NCBI RefSeq assembly: GCF_045348435.1
Contig: NZ_CP157484.1
Location: 5,456,001 to 5,520,000 of the forward strand
Source: Alsobacter sp045348435
GTDB taxonomy: Bacteria; Pseudomonadota; Alphaproteobacteria; Rhizobiales; Beijerinckiaceae
Length of the DNA: 64,000 nucleotides
Direction: 5' to 3'
How positions within the stretch are numbered: the first letter of the stretch is position 1; each line of letters opens with the position of its first letter. The notes beneath the pieces were generated by a model. It was not told the DNA's origin, made no database searches, and saw nothing but the letters and a program-made list of their open reading frames with translations. The translations under genes and the position numbers were made by a program. Below, one piece after another: positions 36,009-45,068 of this stretch.

Positions 36009-38252
36009 ATGTCCCATGCGCTCCCTATCGACATCGCCATCGACGGGATGACCTGCGCGTCCTGCGTGGCCCGGGTCGAGAAGGCGCTCTCGAGCGTCCC
36101 CGGCGTCGTCAAGGCTGAGGTCAACCTGGCCACCAAGATGGCGCGCATCGAGGCGGACGTCGCCGCCGCGCGGGCGACGCTGCCGAACCAGCTCGTCGCC
36201 GCCGTCGAGGACGCCGGCTACGAGGCGGCCGCGATCGAAAACGAGCGCGGGGCCGAAGAAGCGCGCCAGCGCTCGCTCCAGCGCGCCGAAGCGGCGCGGC
36301 GGCGCGCCCTCATCGCCTTGGCGCTCTCCGCGCCCTTCCTGGCCGGAATGGCCCTGGAGTTCGCCGGATGGGGCGCGCCGATCCCGCCCTGGATTCAGGC
36401 CGTGCTGGCGGGCGTCGTCGTGTTCGGGCTCGGCGGCCGGTTCTACGCGTCCGCCTGGAAATCGATCCGCGCCGGCTCGGCCACCATGGACCTCCTGGTC
36501 GCCCTCGGGGTGACGGCGGCCTATGGACTCAGCATTTATCTGTGGACCGCCTCGGTCCAGAGCGCCGCGGCCGGCCATGGCGCCGCCCACGCCGCCATGG
36601 CGCCGCATCTTTACTTTGAGAGCGCGGCCGTCGTGGTGGCCTTCGTGCTGCTCGGCAAGTGGCTGGAGGAGCGCGCCACCACCGAGACCGCGTCCGCCAT
36701 CCGGGCGCTGGCGCAGCTCAGGCCCGCCACGGCCCGCGTCCTGGAAGGGGGCGAGGAAGTAGAGAAGCCGATCGTCCTCGTGAAGGTCGGCGACGCCGTC
36801 GCGGTCCGGGCCGGGGAGCGCATCCCGGTGGACGGGCGCGTTCGCGACGGCTCCGCCGGCGTCGACGAATCCATGGTGACGGGCGAGAGCCTGCCGGTGA
36901 CGCGCTCGCCGGGCGATCCGGTGATCGGAGGCTCCGTCAACCTCGACGGGCGCCTGGTGGTGGAGACCACCGCCGTCGGCGCCGAGACCACGCTCGCCAA
37001 GGTGATCCGGCTGGTGGAGACCGCCCAGGCCTCCAAGGCGCCGGTGCAGCGTCTTGTCGACCAGATCAGCGCCGTGTTCGTGCCCGTGGTGATCGTCCTG
37101 GCCGCGATTACGCTGCTGGGCTGGGCGCTCGCGACCGGCGACTGGGAGCGCGCGCTCGTCAGCGCCGTCTCGGTGCTGGTCATCGCCTGCCCGTGCGCGC
37201 TGGGCCTCGCCACCCCCACGGCCATCCTGGCCGGAACCGGCGTCGCGGCGAAGCACGGGATCCTGGTGCGGGACGCGGCGTCGCTGGAGCGGGCCGCCCG
37301 GACCTCCGTGGTCATGTTCGACAAGACCGGCACGCTGACGGCGGGCGCCCCGACGGTCACGGCCGTCCTGTCCGCCGGGACCGTGAGCGAGGACGAGGTC
37401 GTCCGGCTTGCGGCGGCGCTCGAGGCGGGGAGCGACCATCCGCTGGCGGCCGCGATCCGCGGCATGGCGCTGGACCGCGGCGGCGCGTCGGGGCCAGCGG
37501 CCGCATCATTCAAGGTGCTGGTCGGCGGCGTCGAAGGCGAGGTCGAGGGCCGCCGCCTCGTCTTCGGCAATCGCGCCTGCATGGAGCAGAACGGCGTCGA
37601 CGTCTCCGCTCTGCGGGACCGGGCCGAGGCGCTGGGCCGCGACGGCCAGGGCGTATCCTGGCTCGCCGATGGCGAGGCTCGGCGCGCGCTGGGCGCTATC
37701 GCCTTCGCGGACGAGCCGAAGCCCACCTCGCGCGAGGCGATCGAGACCCTGGCCGCCGCCGGCCTCAAGACCGTGATGATCACCGGCGACGGCCGCGGCG
37801 CGGCCGAGCGCATCGCCCGGTTGCTGGGGGTGAACGATGTCGTCGCCGAGGTCCGGCCGGACGGCAAGGCGGCCGCCGTGTCGGAGTTCCGCGGCGCGGG
37901 CCGGGTCGTCGCCATGGTGGGCGACGGCGTGAACGACGCGCCGGCCTTGGCGGCCGCCGACGTCGGGATCGCGATGGGCGGCGGGGCCGACGTGGCCGTC
38001 GAGGCGGCCGGAATCACGCTGATGCGGGGCGATCCGCGGCTGGTCTGGGCCGCGATCGACCTGTCGCGCCGCACGGTGCGGACCATCCGCCGCGGCCTGT
38101 TCTGGGCCTTCGCCTACAATGTGGTCGGCATCCCGCTGGCGGCCTTCGGCGTGCTGTCGCCTGTCGTCGCCGGCGCGGCCATGGCGCTCTCCAGCGTCAG
38201 CGTGGTGCTCAACGCCCTGATGCTCCGCCGCTGGTCGCCCGGTCTTCGCTGA
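36009..38252 (+). CDS. copA: Copper-translocating P1B-type ATPase
   Basis: 747 residues. One N-terminal heavy-metal domain with GMTCASC (C16, C19), then the eight-helix P1B core. The membrane metal motif is ACPCALGLATPTA, phosphorylation site DKTGTLTAG, the P1B-specific SDHPLA (HP motif), TGDG and GDGVNDAPALAAADVG. CPC with a single HMA is typical of Cu(I) exporters. It pumps copper out of the cytoplasm. The start MSHALPIDIAIDG puts the HMA at the very N-terminus; upstream frame is open but lacks a ribosome site. No CueR or chaperone gene is adjacent. Confidence 0.94.
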   Translation: MSHALPIDIAIDGMTCASCVARVEKALSSVPGVVKAEVNLATKMARIEADVAAARATLPNQLVAAVEDAGYEAAAIENERGAEEARQRSLQRAEAARRRALIALALSAPFLAGMALEFAGWGAPIPPWIQAVLAGVVVFGLGGRFYASAWKSIRAGSATMDLLVALGVTAAYGLSIYLWTASVQSAAAGHGAAHAAMAPHLYFESAAVVVAFVLLGKWLEERATTETASAIRALAQLRPATARVLEGGEEVEKPIVLVKVGDAVAVRAGERIPVDGRVRDGSAGVDESMVTGESLPVTRSPGDPVIGGSVNLDGRLVVETTAVGAETTLAKVIRLVETAQASKAPVQRLVDQISAVFVPVVIVLAAITLLGWALATGDWERALVSAVSVLVIACPCALGLATPTAILAGTGVAAKHGILVRDAASLERAARTSVVMFDKTGTLTAGAPTVTAVLSAGTVSEDEVVRLAAALEAGSDHPLAAAIRGMALDRGGASGPAAASFKVLVGGVEGEVEGRRLVFGNRACMEQNGVDVSALRDRAEALGRDGQGVSWLADGEARRALGAIAFADEPKPTSREAIETLAAAGLKTVMITGDGRGAAERIARLLGVNDVVAEVRPDGKAAAVSEFRGAGRVVAMVGDGVNDAPALAAADVGIAMGGGADVAVEAAGITLMRGDPRLVWAAIDLSRRTVRTIRRGLFWAFAYNVVGIPLAAFGVLSPVVAGAAMALSSVSVVLNALMLRRWSPGLR

Positions 38253-38306
38253 AGGCGGCCGTTCCGCGCCGTTGCCGTGCGGCGACGTTTCTGCTTAGCC
38301 TCGGGG

Positions 38307-39572
38307 ATGACCAGCACCGTCCCGTCCATTCGCCTCGCGCCCGCCAGCTTCGGCGCGGTCGCGATGCAGCGCCTCGAGGATCTCCGCGCCTTCACGGATG
38401 TCCCGGGGCAGATCCACCGGCTCTACCTCTCGCCGTCGCACCGGGCGGCCGCCGACGCCGTCGCCGCCATGATGCGCCAGGCGGGGTGCGACGTGGTCGG
38501 GATCGACGCGCTCGGGACCGTGACGGGCCGCTACGAGGGAGACCGGCCCGGGCTGCCGGCTCTCCTCATCGGCTCGCATATCGACACCGTGAAGGACGCC
38601 GGCGCCTATGACGGGACGTTCGGCGTCGTGGCCGCCATCGCGGTGATCGAGGAGCTCAGCCGGGCGGGTCAGCGCCTGCCTTTCGCCGTCGAGGCGCTCG
38701 CCTTCGGTGACGAGGAGAATGTCCGCTTTCCCAGCAACCTGTCCTCCTCCCGCGCGCTGGCCGGCCGCTTCGATGTCGCCACCCTGGACGGCCAAGACGA
38801 AGATGGCGTCAGCCTCCGGCGGGCGCTGGTCGACTTTGGCGGCGATCCCGACGGGATCGCTGGCCTGGCGCGCGCGCGAGACAGCGTGCTCGCCTATGTC
38901 GAGCTGCACATCGAGCAGGGGCCCGTTCTGGAGGCCCGCGACCTGCCGGTCGGGGTCGTCACCGCCATCAACGGCGCGAGCCGCCGAAGGCTGACGGTGG
39001 CGGGCGAGGCCGGCCACGCCGGCACCGTCCCCATGGCGTTGCGGCGCGACGCTCTGGCGGCCGCCGCCGAGATGGCGGTCGCCGTCGAACGGCTCGGCGC
39101 GGCCCAGGCCGACACGGTGGCGACGGTAGGACGCTTCGTCGTGGAGCCCGGGGCCGTCAACGTCATCCCCGGCCGAGTCCTGTTCACGCTCGACGCCCGC
39201 AGCCCGGACGACGGCGTCAGAACGCGGCTCGTCGAGGCCATCGAGCAGGAGTGCCGGGCCATCGCGGCGCGCCGCCGAGTCGAGCTCACGGTCGAGCCGT
39301 TCTACGACGCCCCCGCCTCCCCGTGCGATCCGGAGATCCGGGCGGGCCTCGCCGCCGCAGTCCGGGGACGGCAGATCCCGGTGCTGGAGCTGCCCTCCGG
39401 GGCCGGCCATGACGCGATGGCGATGGCGGCGCTCTGCCCCACCGGCATGCTGTTCGTCCGCTGCAAGGGCGGGATCAGCCACAATCCGGCGGAGTCCATG
39501 ACGCAGGCCGACGCCGAGGCGGCCATCGCGGTGCTGGTCGACTTCGTGCGGGGCTTCCGCCCCCCGGCTTAG
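38307..39572 (+). CDS. M20-family Zn hydrolase: allantoate amidohydrolase / N-carbamoyl-L-amino acid hydrolase type
   Basis: 421 residues. Zinc ligands: H91 in GSHIDTVKD, D102 in AGAYDGTFG, E137 in FGDEENVRF, His in VELHIEQGPVLE and the late His in KGGISHNPAESM. The dimerisation (lid) domain spans roughly 215-330 (GEAGHAGTVPMALRRDA). It removes a carbamoyl or ureido group from the amino nitrogen of its substrate. Members include AllC (allantoate) and HyuC (N-carbamoyl amino acids); sequence alone does not decide. Release of ammonium and CO2 would suit an organism geared for ureide nitrogen. The ATG of MTSTVPSIRL is favoured over an upstream GTG. It follows copA by 54 bases. Confidence 0.88.
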   Translation: MTSTVPSIRLAPASFGAVAMQRLEDLRAFTDVPGQIHRLYLSPSHRAAADAVAAMMRQAGCDVVGIDALGTVTGRYEGDRPGLPALLIGSHIDTVKDAGAYDGTFGVVAAIAVIEELSRAGQRLPFAVEALAFGDEENVRFPSNLSSSRALAGRFDVATLDGQDEDGVSLRRALVDFGGDPDGIAGLARARDSVLAYVELHIEQGPVLEARDLPVGVVTAINGASRRRLTVAGEAGHAGTVPMALRRDALAAAAEMAVAVERLGAAQADTVATVGRFVVEPGAVNVIPGRVLFTLDARSPDDGVRTRLVEAIEQECRAIAARRRVELTVEPFYDAPASPCDPEIRAGLAAAVRGRQIPVLELPSGAGHDAMAMAALCPTGMLFVRCKGGISHNPAESMTQADAEAAIAVLVDFVRGFRPPA

Positions 39573-39712
39573 CCTCCCCGCCGCACCGCTCGGCGGCTCG
39601 GTCGGGGGCGCGCCGGCCGGAACTTCCCGGTGTTCCGGGCATTGATGGAGCTCTTCCCCAATAGGCTGTCCACAGCCCCATGATTCCTGCACGTCAGGAG
39701 AGGAGGATCCCC

Positions 39713-40834
39713 ATGGCTTATGAAGATCGCTTCCGCGACCCGGACCGCAAGCGCTGGACCGAGGACCGCTACGGCTCGGACCGCAACCGCATGTCAGGCT
39801 CAGGATCGTCCTTCGGCGGCGGATCGGGCGGCATGGACCGCGACCGCAACCAGCGCTACGGCCAGGGCGGCCGCAACCAGACCTGGGAGCGCGCCGGCGA
39901 CTGGGGCCGCGACGAGACCGGACGCGGCGACGACTGGGGCGGCTCGCGCGGCGCCGACCGCGAGCGGGACCGCGGCTGGCATGGCGGCTCGCGCAACGAA
40001 GATCCCGTGGCGCCCGAATACGGTCCGACCCGCGGCGCCCCGTCCTATTCGGCTGGCGGCGAGGACCGTTACGGCTTTGGCGGCGGATACGGACGCTCCG
40101 GCTATGGAGAGCGTGATCGCGGCTACCGCGGCGGCGGCTATGGCGGCCGCGAGCAGGGCTCCGATTGGGGCTCGTCGTCCTGGGGGTCGTCCTCGGGCGG
40201 ACGCGGCTATGAGGGCCGGTCCGACCGGTACTCCGACCGTGATCGCAACGAGCGCGGCTTCTTCGACAGGGCCAGCGACGAGGTCGCATCCTGGTTCGGC
40301 GACGACGAGGCCGAACGCCGGCGCCGCCAGGACGCGGCCCAGGACCAGAGCCACCACCGCGGCCGCGGCCCTCGCGGCTACAGCCGGTCCGACGACCGCA
40401 TTCGCGAGGACGTCAACGACCGCCTGACCGACGATCCCCACATCGACGCCAGCGACATCGAGGTCATGGTCCAGAACGGCGAGGTGACCCTCAGCGGCAA
40501 CGTCAACGAGCGCTTCGCCAAGCGCCACGCCGAGGACATCGCCGAGAGCGTCTCGGGCGTCACCCATGTGCAGAACAACATCCGGGTGAAGCGCCAGGAG
40601 ACGGGGCAGGGGATGGGCGGCTCGGGCTATGGCTCGAACCCGTCCGACAACGCCAGCATCTACAGCGCGAACGCCGGCAGCGGCGGCTCCATGACGTCCG
40701 GCTCCACCACGACGGGCGGTTTGGCCTCGTCGACCGGCACGGGCGCCGACGCGACCGGGGCGAGTTCGACCGGATCGAGCGGCGCGAACCTGGCGAGCGG
40801 CGGGTCGAGCCGCAAGACCGGCCGCACCGCCTGA
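39713..40834 (+). CDS. SWFGD/BON-domain, Gly/Arg/Tyr-rich protein
   Basis: 373 residues from an ATG behind a very strong AGGAGAGGAGG. Residues 1-185 are low complexity: DR, YG, GG and RGGGYGGRE repeats. A SWFGDDEAERRRR motif sits near residue 192, a short element found in stress-type alphaproteobacterial proteins. A BON domain occupies about 226-293 (RIREDVNDRLTDDPHI, VTLSGNVNERFAKRHAEDIAESVSGV). The last ~75 residues are Ser/Gly/Thr/Ala-rich. BON domains usually bind lipid or other surface partners, but no signal peptide is present here. A cytoplasmic, possibly condensate-forming stress protein is a guess. A good terminator follows. Confidence 0.85.
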   Translation: MAYEDRFRDPDRKRWTEDRYGSDRNRMSGSGSSFGGGSGGMDRDRNQRYGQGGRNQTWERAGDWGRDETGRGDDWGGSRGADRERDRGWHGGSRNEDPVAPEYGPTRGAPSYSAGGEDRYGFGGGYGRSGYGERDRGYRGGGYGGREQGSDWGSSSWGSSSGGRGYEGRSDRYSDRDRNERGFFDRASDEVASWFGDDEAERRRRQDAAQDQSHHRGRGPRGYSRSDDRIREDVNDRLTDDPHIDASDIEVMVQNGEVTLSGNVNERFAKRHAEDIAESVSGVTHVQNNIRVKRQETGQGMGGSGYGSNPSDNASIYSANAGSGGSMTSGSTTTGGLASSTGTGADATGASSTGSSGANLASGGSSRKTGRTA

Positions 40835-40863
40835 CGGCGCGCCGATTCCCAAGCGATCTCGAG

Positions 40864-40891
40864 GGCCCCCGCCGACCGCGGGGGCCTTTTT
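40864..40891 (+). terminator. Rho-independent terminator after the SWFGD/BON gene
   Basis: A perfect 9-bp stem GGCCCCCGC / GCGGGGGCC with a 5-base loop is followed by TTTTT. It begins 30 bases past the stop codon and precedes the next plus-strand gene by about 50 bases. Confidence 0.9.
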
Positions 40892-40943
40892 GCGTGGGCG
40901 GGAGTGGCCGCGATGCTAGACTGAACCAAACAGGGAGGCTCGA

Positions 40944-41984
40944 ATGCCCGACCAGGCCATCAACCGCCAGATCACGCTCGCAGCGCGCCCCGAAGGCGAG
41001 CCGAAGCCCTCTGACTTCGCGCTCAGGACGGGGCCGATCCCGACCCCCGGCCCGGGGGAGGCGCTGCTGCGCACCATTTATCTCTCGCTCGACCCTTATA
41101 TGCGCGGGCGCATGAGCGCCGGAAAAAGCTACGCCAAGCCGGTCGAGATCGGCGAAGTGATGGGGGCCGGCGGCGTCTGCGAGGTGGTCGCCTCCGACGA
41201 TCCCGGCCTGCCGGTCGGGTCCTGCGTGCTGGCCTATCCGGGATGGCAGGACTACTCGGTCGCGAAGGCGTCCTCGTTGCGCAAGCTCGATCCCGGTCGC
41301 GCGCCGCCCAGCACGGCGTTGGGCGTGCTCGGAATGCCGGGCATGACGGCCTATACGGGCCTCCTCACGATCGGCCAGCCCAAGGAGGGCGAGACCGTCG
41401 TGGTCGCCGCCGCGACCGGCCCGGTCGGATCGGCCGTGGGCCAGATCGCGCGCCTGAAGGGCTGCAGGGCGGTCGGCGTCGCGGGCGGGCCGGACAAGGT
41501 CCGCGCGCTGACGGAGGAGTTTGGTTTCGACGCCGCCGTCGACCATCGCGCTCCCGACTTCCGGGACCGGCTCGCGGCCGCCTGCCCTTCGGGGATCGAC
41601 GTCTATTTCGAGAATGTCGGCGGCGAGGTCTGGAACGCGGTGTTTCCGCTGCTGAACGATTTCGCCCGCATCCCGGTCTGCGGGCTGGTGGCGAACTACA
41701 ACGACACGCAGGTCCCGCCTGGCCCGGACCGGTTGCCGGCCCTGATGCGGGCGATCCTGACCAAGCGGCTGACATTGCGCGGCTTCATCGTCAGCGACTT
41801 CGCCGACCAGGCGCGCGACTTCCACCGCGACATGTCGGCCTGGGTCGCCGACGGCCGCGTGCGCTATCGCGAGGACGTCGTAGAGGGGTTGGAGAACGCG
41901 CCCGAGGCGTTCATGGGCCTGCTCAAGGGGCGCAATTTCGGCAAGCTGGTCGTCAAGCTCTCCGAACCGCCCTGGAGCGCATAG
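40944..41984 (+). CDS. Zinc-independent MDR-family NADP-dependent oxidoreductase (CurA/leukotriene B4 dehydrogenase-like)
   Basis: 346 residues. The opening RQITLAARPEGEPKPSDF, LSLDPYMRGRM and the nucleotide fold AAATGPVGSAVGQIARLKG are typical of the NADPH-dependent alkenal/one reductase branch of medium-chain dehydrogenases. FDAAVDHRAPDF and DVYFENVGGEVWNAV also fit. Catalytic zinc cysteines are absent, as expected. It reduces an activated double bond of an alpha,beta-unsaturated carbonyl. It is a lone gene downstream of a terminator; no operon partner is visible. Confidence 0.92.
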   Translation: MPDQAINRQITLAARPEGEPKPSDFALRTGPIPTPGPGEALLRTIYLSLDPYMRGRMSAGKSYAKPVEIGEVMGAGGVCEVVASDDPGLPVGSCVLAYPGWQDYSVAKASSLRKLDPGRAPPSTALGVLGMPGMTAYTGLLTIGQPKEGETVVVAAATGPVGSAVGQIARLKGCRAVGVAGGPDKVRALTEEFGFDAAVDHRAPDFRDRLAAACPSGIDVYFENVGGEVWNAVFPLLNDFARIPVCGLVANYNDTQVPPGPDRLPALMRAILTKRLTLRGFIVSDFADQARDFHRDMSAWVADGRVRYREDVVEGLENAPEAFMGLLKGRNFGKLVVKLSEPPWSA

Positions 41985-42107
41985 TCAGCGTTCATGACCT
42001 ATTCGGGGGCGCTTCTGCTATGGTCTGATGAGTTGATGCTTTAGCACTTGTTAATGCTCATCCTGTCTACTCGGCGTATTCGTGCAAATCGAATATGCGG
42101 AGGAACC

Positions 42108-42572
42108 ATGATCCCCACCTGCAAGACGCTCGCGACAGCTGTCCTGGGCGTCGCTATCCTGACGAGCGCCGCCGTTGCGGGCGAATGGGCGACCAAGGAC
42201 GAGGCCCAGGCGATGGTCGTCAAGGCCGTCGCCTTCGTGAAGTCGCAGGGCGCCGCCAAGGCCTATGACGCTTTCACCAAGAAGAACCCGGATTTCATCG
42301 ATCGCGACCTCTACGTCGTCGTCTATGGCATGGACGGGAAAGTCCTGGCGCATGGCGCCAACGAGAAGCTCGTCGGCAAGGACCTGCTGGACGCGCAGGA
42401 CGTCGACGGAAAATACTACGTCAAGGAACGTGTCGACTGGGCCAAGTCCAAGGGCAAGTTTTGGCAGGAATACAAATTCGTGAATCCTGTCACCAAGAAA
42501 ATCGAGCCCAAGCAGATGTATTGCGAGAAGCTGGACGAGACCGCCGTGTGCGGGGGCGTCTACAAGCTCTGA
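42108..42572 (+). CDS. Periplasmic single-Cache (sCache_2-like) domain protein
   Basis: 154 residues from an ATG behind GGAGGAACC. A signal peptide ends near AAVA-GE (residue 24). The mature part, ATKDEAQAMVVKAVAFVK ... RDLYVVVYGMDGKVLAHGANEKLVGKDLLDAQDVDGK, is a small-molecule-binding Cache domain with nothing attached. The two Cys in the C-terminal QMYCEKLDETAVCGG may form a disulfide. Such domains are usually the sensor part of a receptor. Here it lies 84 bases upstream of a chemoreceptor gene on the same strand, so it may act as a periplasmic ligand-binding partner. Ligand unknown. Confidence 0.88.
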   Translation: MIPTCKTLATAVLGVAILTSAAVAGEWATKDEAQAMVVKAVAFVKSQGAAKAYDAFTKKNPDFIDRDLYVVVYGMDGKVLAHGANEKLVGKDLLDAQDVDGKYYVKERVDWAKSKGKFWQEYKFVNPVTKKIEPKQMYCEKLDETAVCGGVYKL

Positions 42573-42656
42573 CATCGCCCGCCCGGACGCCGAGCGGCCC
42601 TTCCGGGCCGTTCGGCCTAATGGCGCCACTTCCTACGCCCGAGACTGGACACCGAC

Positions 42657-44867
42657 ATGACGCTGCGGTTCGAAGACCTGAAACTGCGCTGGAAAGTGCT
42701 GACCGCACCGTTGTGCCTCGTCGCGGTGCTGCTGGCTGTCGGAGCTTTCGCGCTCTGGTCGCTGCAGTCGAACCGCCTGTCTTTCCAGTCGCTCACGAGC
42801 GGGCCGATCGCCGAGGCCAACGCGGCCGGGGAGCTCGACACGGCGCTCTGGGCCGCCCACGCCAAACTGTACAGGCTGACGGCGACGGCCGCGAACGAGA
42901 GCGACGCCGCCAAGATCAAGGCCATCGGCGCGGCCTTGCAGGGCGAAGTGGCCGCCATCGCCGGGCGGCTGACCACGCTTCGGGCTGAATTCGCCGACGT
43001 GCCGGCCCAGGCCGAGGCGCTCGCCAAGCTGGAGGCCGGCCTCAAGGCCTACGCCAAGCAGGCGCTGAGCGTCATCGACATGGCCGACAGCGACGCCGGC
43101 TCCTCGCTGATGTTCATGATGAACGCGGATCGCACCTTCCAGGGCGTCTCGGCCATTACGAGCGCCCTGGCGTCGGACGCCCGCGCCCGGCAGGCGAGCC
43201 GCATGGCCGACCTCAGCGGTGAGGTCGACCGCGAGATCATGCTCCTGGTGATCCTCCTAGTCGGCGGCGCCCTGGCGGGCCTCCTGGCCACGACCCTGAT
43301 CGGTTCCGCCGTCACCCGTCCGGTGCTGGCCATGTCGACGGCTCTCCAGGACCTCGCGAAGGGGCGCGCGGCGACGCTTGATTTCTCGCATCGCGGCGAC
43401 GAGATCGGCTCGATGGCGCGGTCCTATGACGTGCTGTCCAAGACGCTGGCCGAACGGGCGCTCCTGGAAAGCGGCAAGGCCGAATCCGACCGCCAGACGC
43501 AGGAGCGCGCCCGCGCGATGGCCGAGGTCGTGCGCGAAGTCGCGGCCGTGGTCGACGCGGCCGTCGCGGGCGACTTCTCGGCCCGGGCCGCGGCGGCCCA
43601 CGCGGACCCCGACATCCGCAAGCTCGTGGACGGCATCAACGCGATCAACGAAGTCGTCGACCAGGCCACCACGGAGCTTGGCTCCGCGCTGGCGGCCCTC
43701 GCCCATGGCGACCTCACCCGGACCGTCAGCACCAGCTTCCAGGGTCGCTTCGGCGAACTCGCCAGCGCGCTGAACGACACCGTCGAGCGCCTGTCGGAGA
43801 CCGTCGAGACGATCCAGACCACCTCGATCGACGTCGCCAGCGCGGCGCGCCAGATCAATTCGGGTGCCGACGACCTGTCGCGCCGCACCGAGGAGCAGGC
43901 CTCCTCGCTGGAGCAGACCGCCGCCACCACGGAGGAGCTCGCCGCCTCGGTGAAGTCCTCCGCCCAGGCGTCAGCCCAGGCGGTCCGCCTCTCCCAGGAC
44001 GCCGCCAAGGTCGCCGCCGACGGCGGAGAAATCGTCACCCGCGCGGTCGACGCCATGGCGCGCATCGAGCAGGCGAGCCGGCGCATCTCCGACATCACCA
44101 CCGTGATCGACGACATCGCGTTCCAGACCAATCTCCTGGCCCTCAACGCGGCCGTCGAGGCCGCGCGCGCGGGCGAGGCCGGAAAGGGCTTCGCCGTCGT
44201 GGCCAGCGAGGTTCGCACCCTGGCGCAGCGCTCCAGCGACGCCGCCAAGGACATCACCGGCCTGATCAACTCGTCCGACGCCGAAGTGGCCGAAGGCGTG
44301 AAGCTCGTGCGGTCCGCCGGCGACGCGCTCGGCCGCATCGTGGAAGCGTCCCAGCGGGTCGCCTCGACCGTGGACGAGATCTCGTCCGCCGCCGGCGAAC
44401 AGGCCAACGGCATCGACGAGATGAGCCAGGCGGTCGCCCACATGGACGACATGACGCAGCAGAACGCCGCGCTCGCCGAGGAGAGCGCCGCCTCCGCGGC
44501 CTCGCTCTCCGGCCAGATCCACCGGCTGAACGAACTCGTCGCCGCCTTTAGGACCCGCAACAGCGCCGCGCATGCTCGCTTGGTCGAGTCGCGGCCCCCC
44601 ATGCATCCGGCGCCTCGGGCCGAGGCTCCGCGTCGCGACGAGCCTGCGGCGACCGAGCCGGCCCGGTTGAGGAAGCTGGCCCAGGACGCGTTCTCGCGCA
44701 TTTCGGGCGCCAAAAAGGACGCTCCTCGCGCCTCATTGGCCGCTGCGCCCGCCCGCATCGAGCGGGCCCGGGCCGAACAGCCCAGGCCCACGCCCGCCCG
44801 TCCGGCCCGCCTCCAGGCTGGCCGAAGCGCCGAGCCGGCCGCCGGGTCCGGTTGGGACGAGTTCTGA
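42657..44867 (+). CDS. Methyl-accepting chemotaxis protein with C-terminal CheR-type tether
   Basis: 736 residues. First membrane helix about 14-33 (LTAPLCLVAVLLAVGAFALW), periplasmic helical sensor 34-195, second helix about 197-220 (LLVILLVGGALAGLLATTLIG). A HAMP domain is followed by a second HAMP-like region (about 285-385). The signalling domain (about 395-635) has the hairpin GKGFAVVASEVRTLAQRSSDAAKDI. A Pro/Ala/Arg-rich linker ends in GWDEF, matching the W-x-x-F tether for CheR/CheB. It signals to CheA/CheW in the cytoplasm. The Cache gene is just upstream. The ATG follows directly after GACACCG; no strong SD. Confidence 0.95.
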   Translation: MTLRFEDLKLRWKVLTAPLCLVAVLLAVGAFALWSLQSNRLSFQSLTSGPIAEANAAGELDTALWAAHAKLYRLTATAANESDAAKIKAIGAALQGEVAAIAGRLTTLRAEFADVPAQAEALAKLEAGLKAYAKQALSVIDMADSDAGSSLMFMMNADRTFQGVSAITSALASDARARQASRMADLSGEVDREIMLLVILLVGGALAGLLATTLIGSAVTRPVLAMSTALQDLAKGRAATLDFSHRGDEIGSMARSYDVLSKTLAERALLESGKAESDRQTQERARAMAEVVREVAAVVDAAVAGDFSARAAAAHADPDIRKLVDGINAINEVVDQATTELGSALAALAHGDLTRTVSTSFQGRFGELASALNDTVERLSETVETIQTTSIDVASAARQINSGADDLSRRTEEQASSLEQTAATTEELAASVKSSAQASAQAVRLSQDAAKVAADGGEIVTRAVDAMARIEQASRRISDITTVIDDIAFQTNLLALNAAVEAARAGEAGKGFAVVASEVRTLAQRSSDAAKDITGLINSSDAEVAEGVKLVRSAGDALGRIVEASQRVASTVDEISSAAGEQANGIDEMSQAVAHMDDMTQQNAALAEESAASAASLSGQIHRLNELVAAFRTRNSAAHARLVESRPPMHPAPRAEAPRRDEPAATEPARLRKLAQDAFSRISGAKKDAPRASLAAAPARIERARAEQPRPTPARPARLQAGRSAEPAAGSGWDEF

Positions 44868-45068
44868 TCCCGACGCCAGCGTCTCCCCATCCCTGAACGG
44901 CCCACGCCGTCGCGACCGCCGAATCCGCCGCTTTCGCCATCACGCTTTCGTGCGTGGGCGACGGGAGCCTGTGAGCGGTACCGTGGCCGTGCAATGGCGC
45001 GTAATCCTCACCGGGTTGCGCGGCTCACGAAGTGGCTCAGCCACCGGGTCAAGAGGGAGGAAGTCAGA

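Noticed and set aside
39163..39176. GTCATCCCCGGCC, same as one arm of the urtA-urtB hairpin
   Set aside because: It lies in frame inside the M20 hydrolase (NVIPGR) with no partner arm nearby; chance in GC-rich DNA.
39617..39645. GGAAC upstream of the SWFGD/BON gene as an EcfG general-stress promoter
   Set aside because: No GTT at 16-18 bases downstream; the GGAAC is part of a short CCGGAA/TTCCGG inverted repeat.
39720..40260. Repetitive DNA in the BON gene as a CRISPR-like or tandem array
   Set aside because: The repeats are codon-level (Gly/Arg/Tyr/Asp), irregular in spacing and keep one reading frame.
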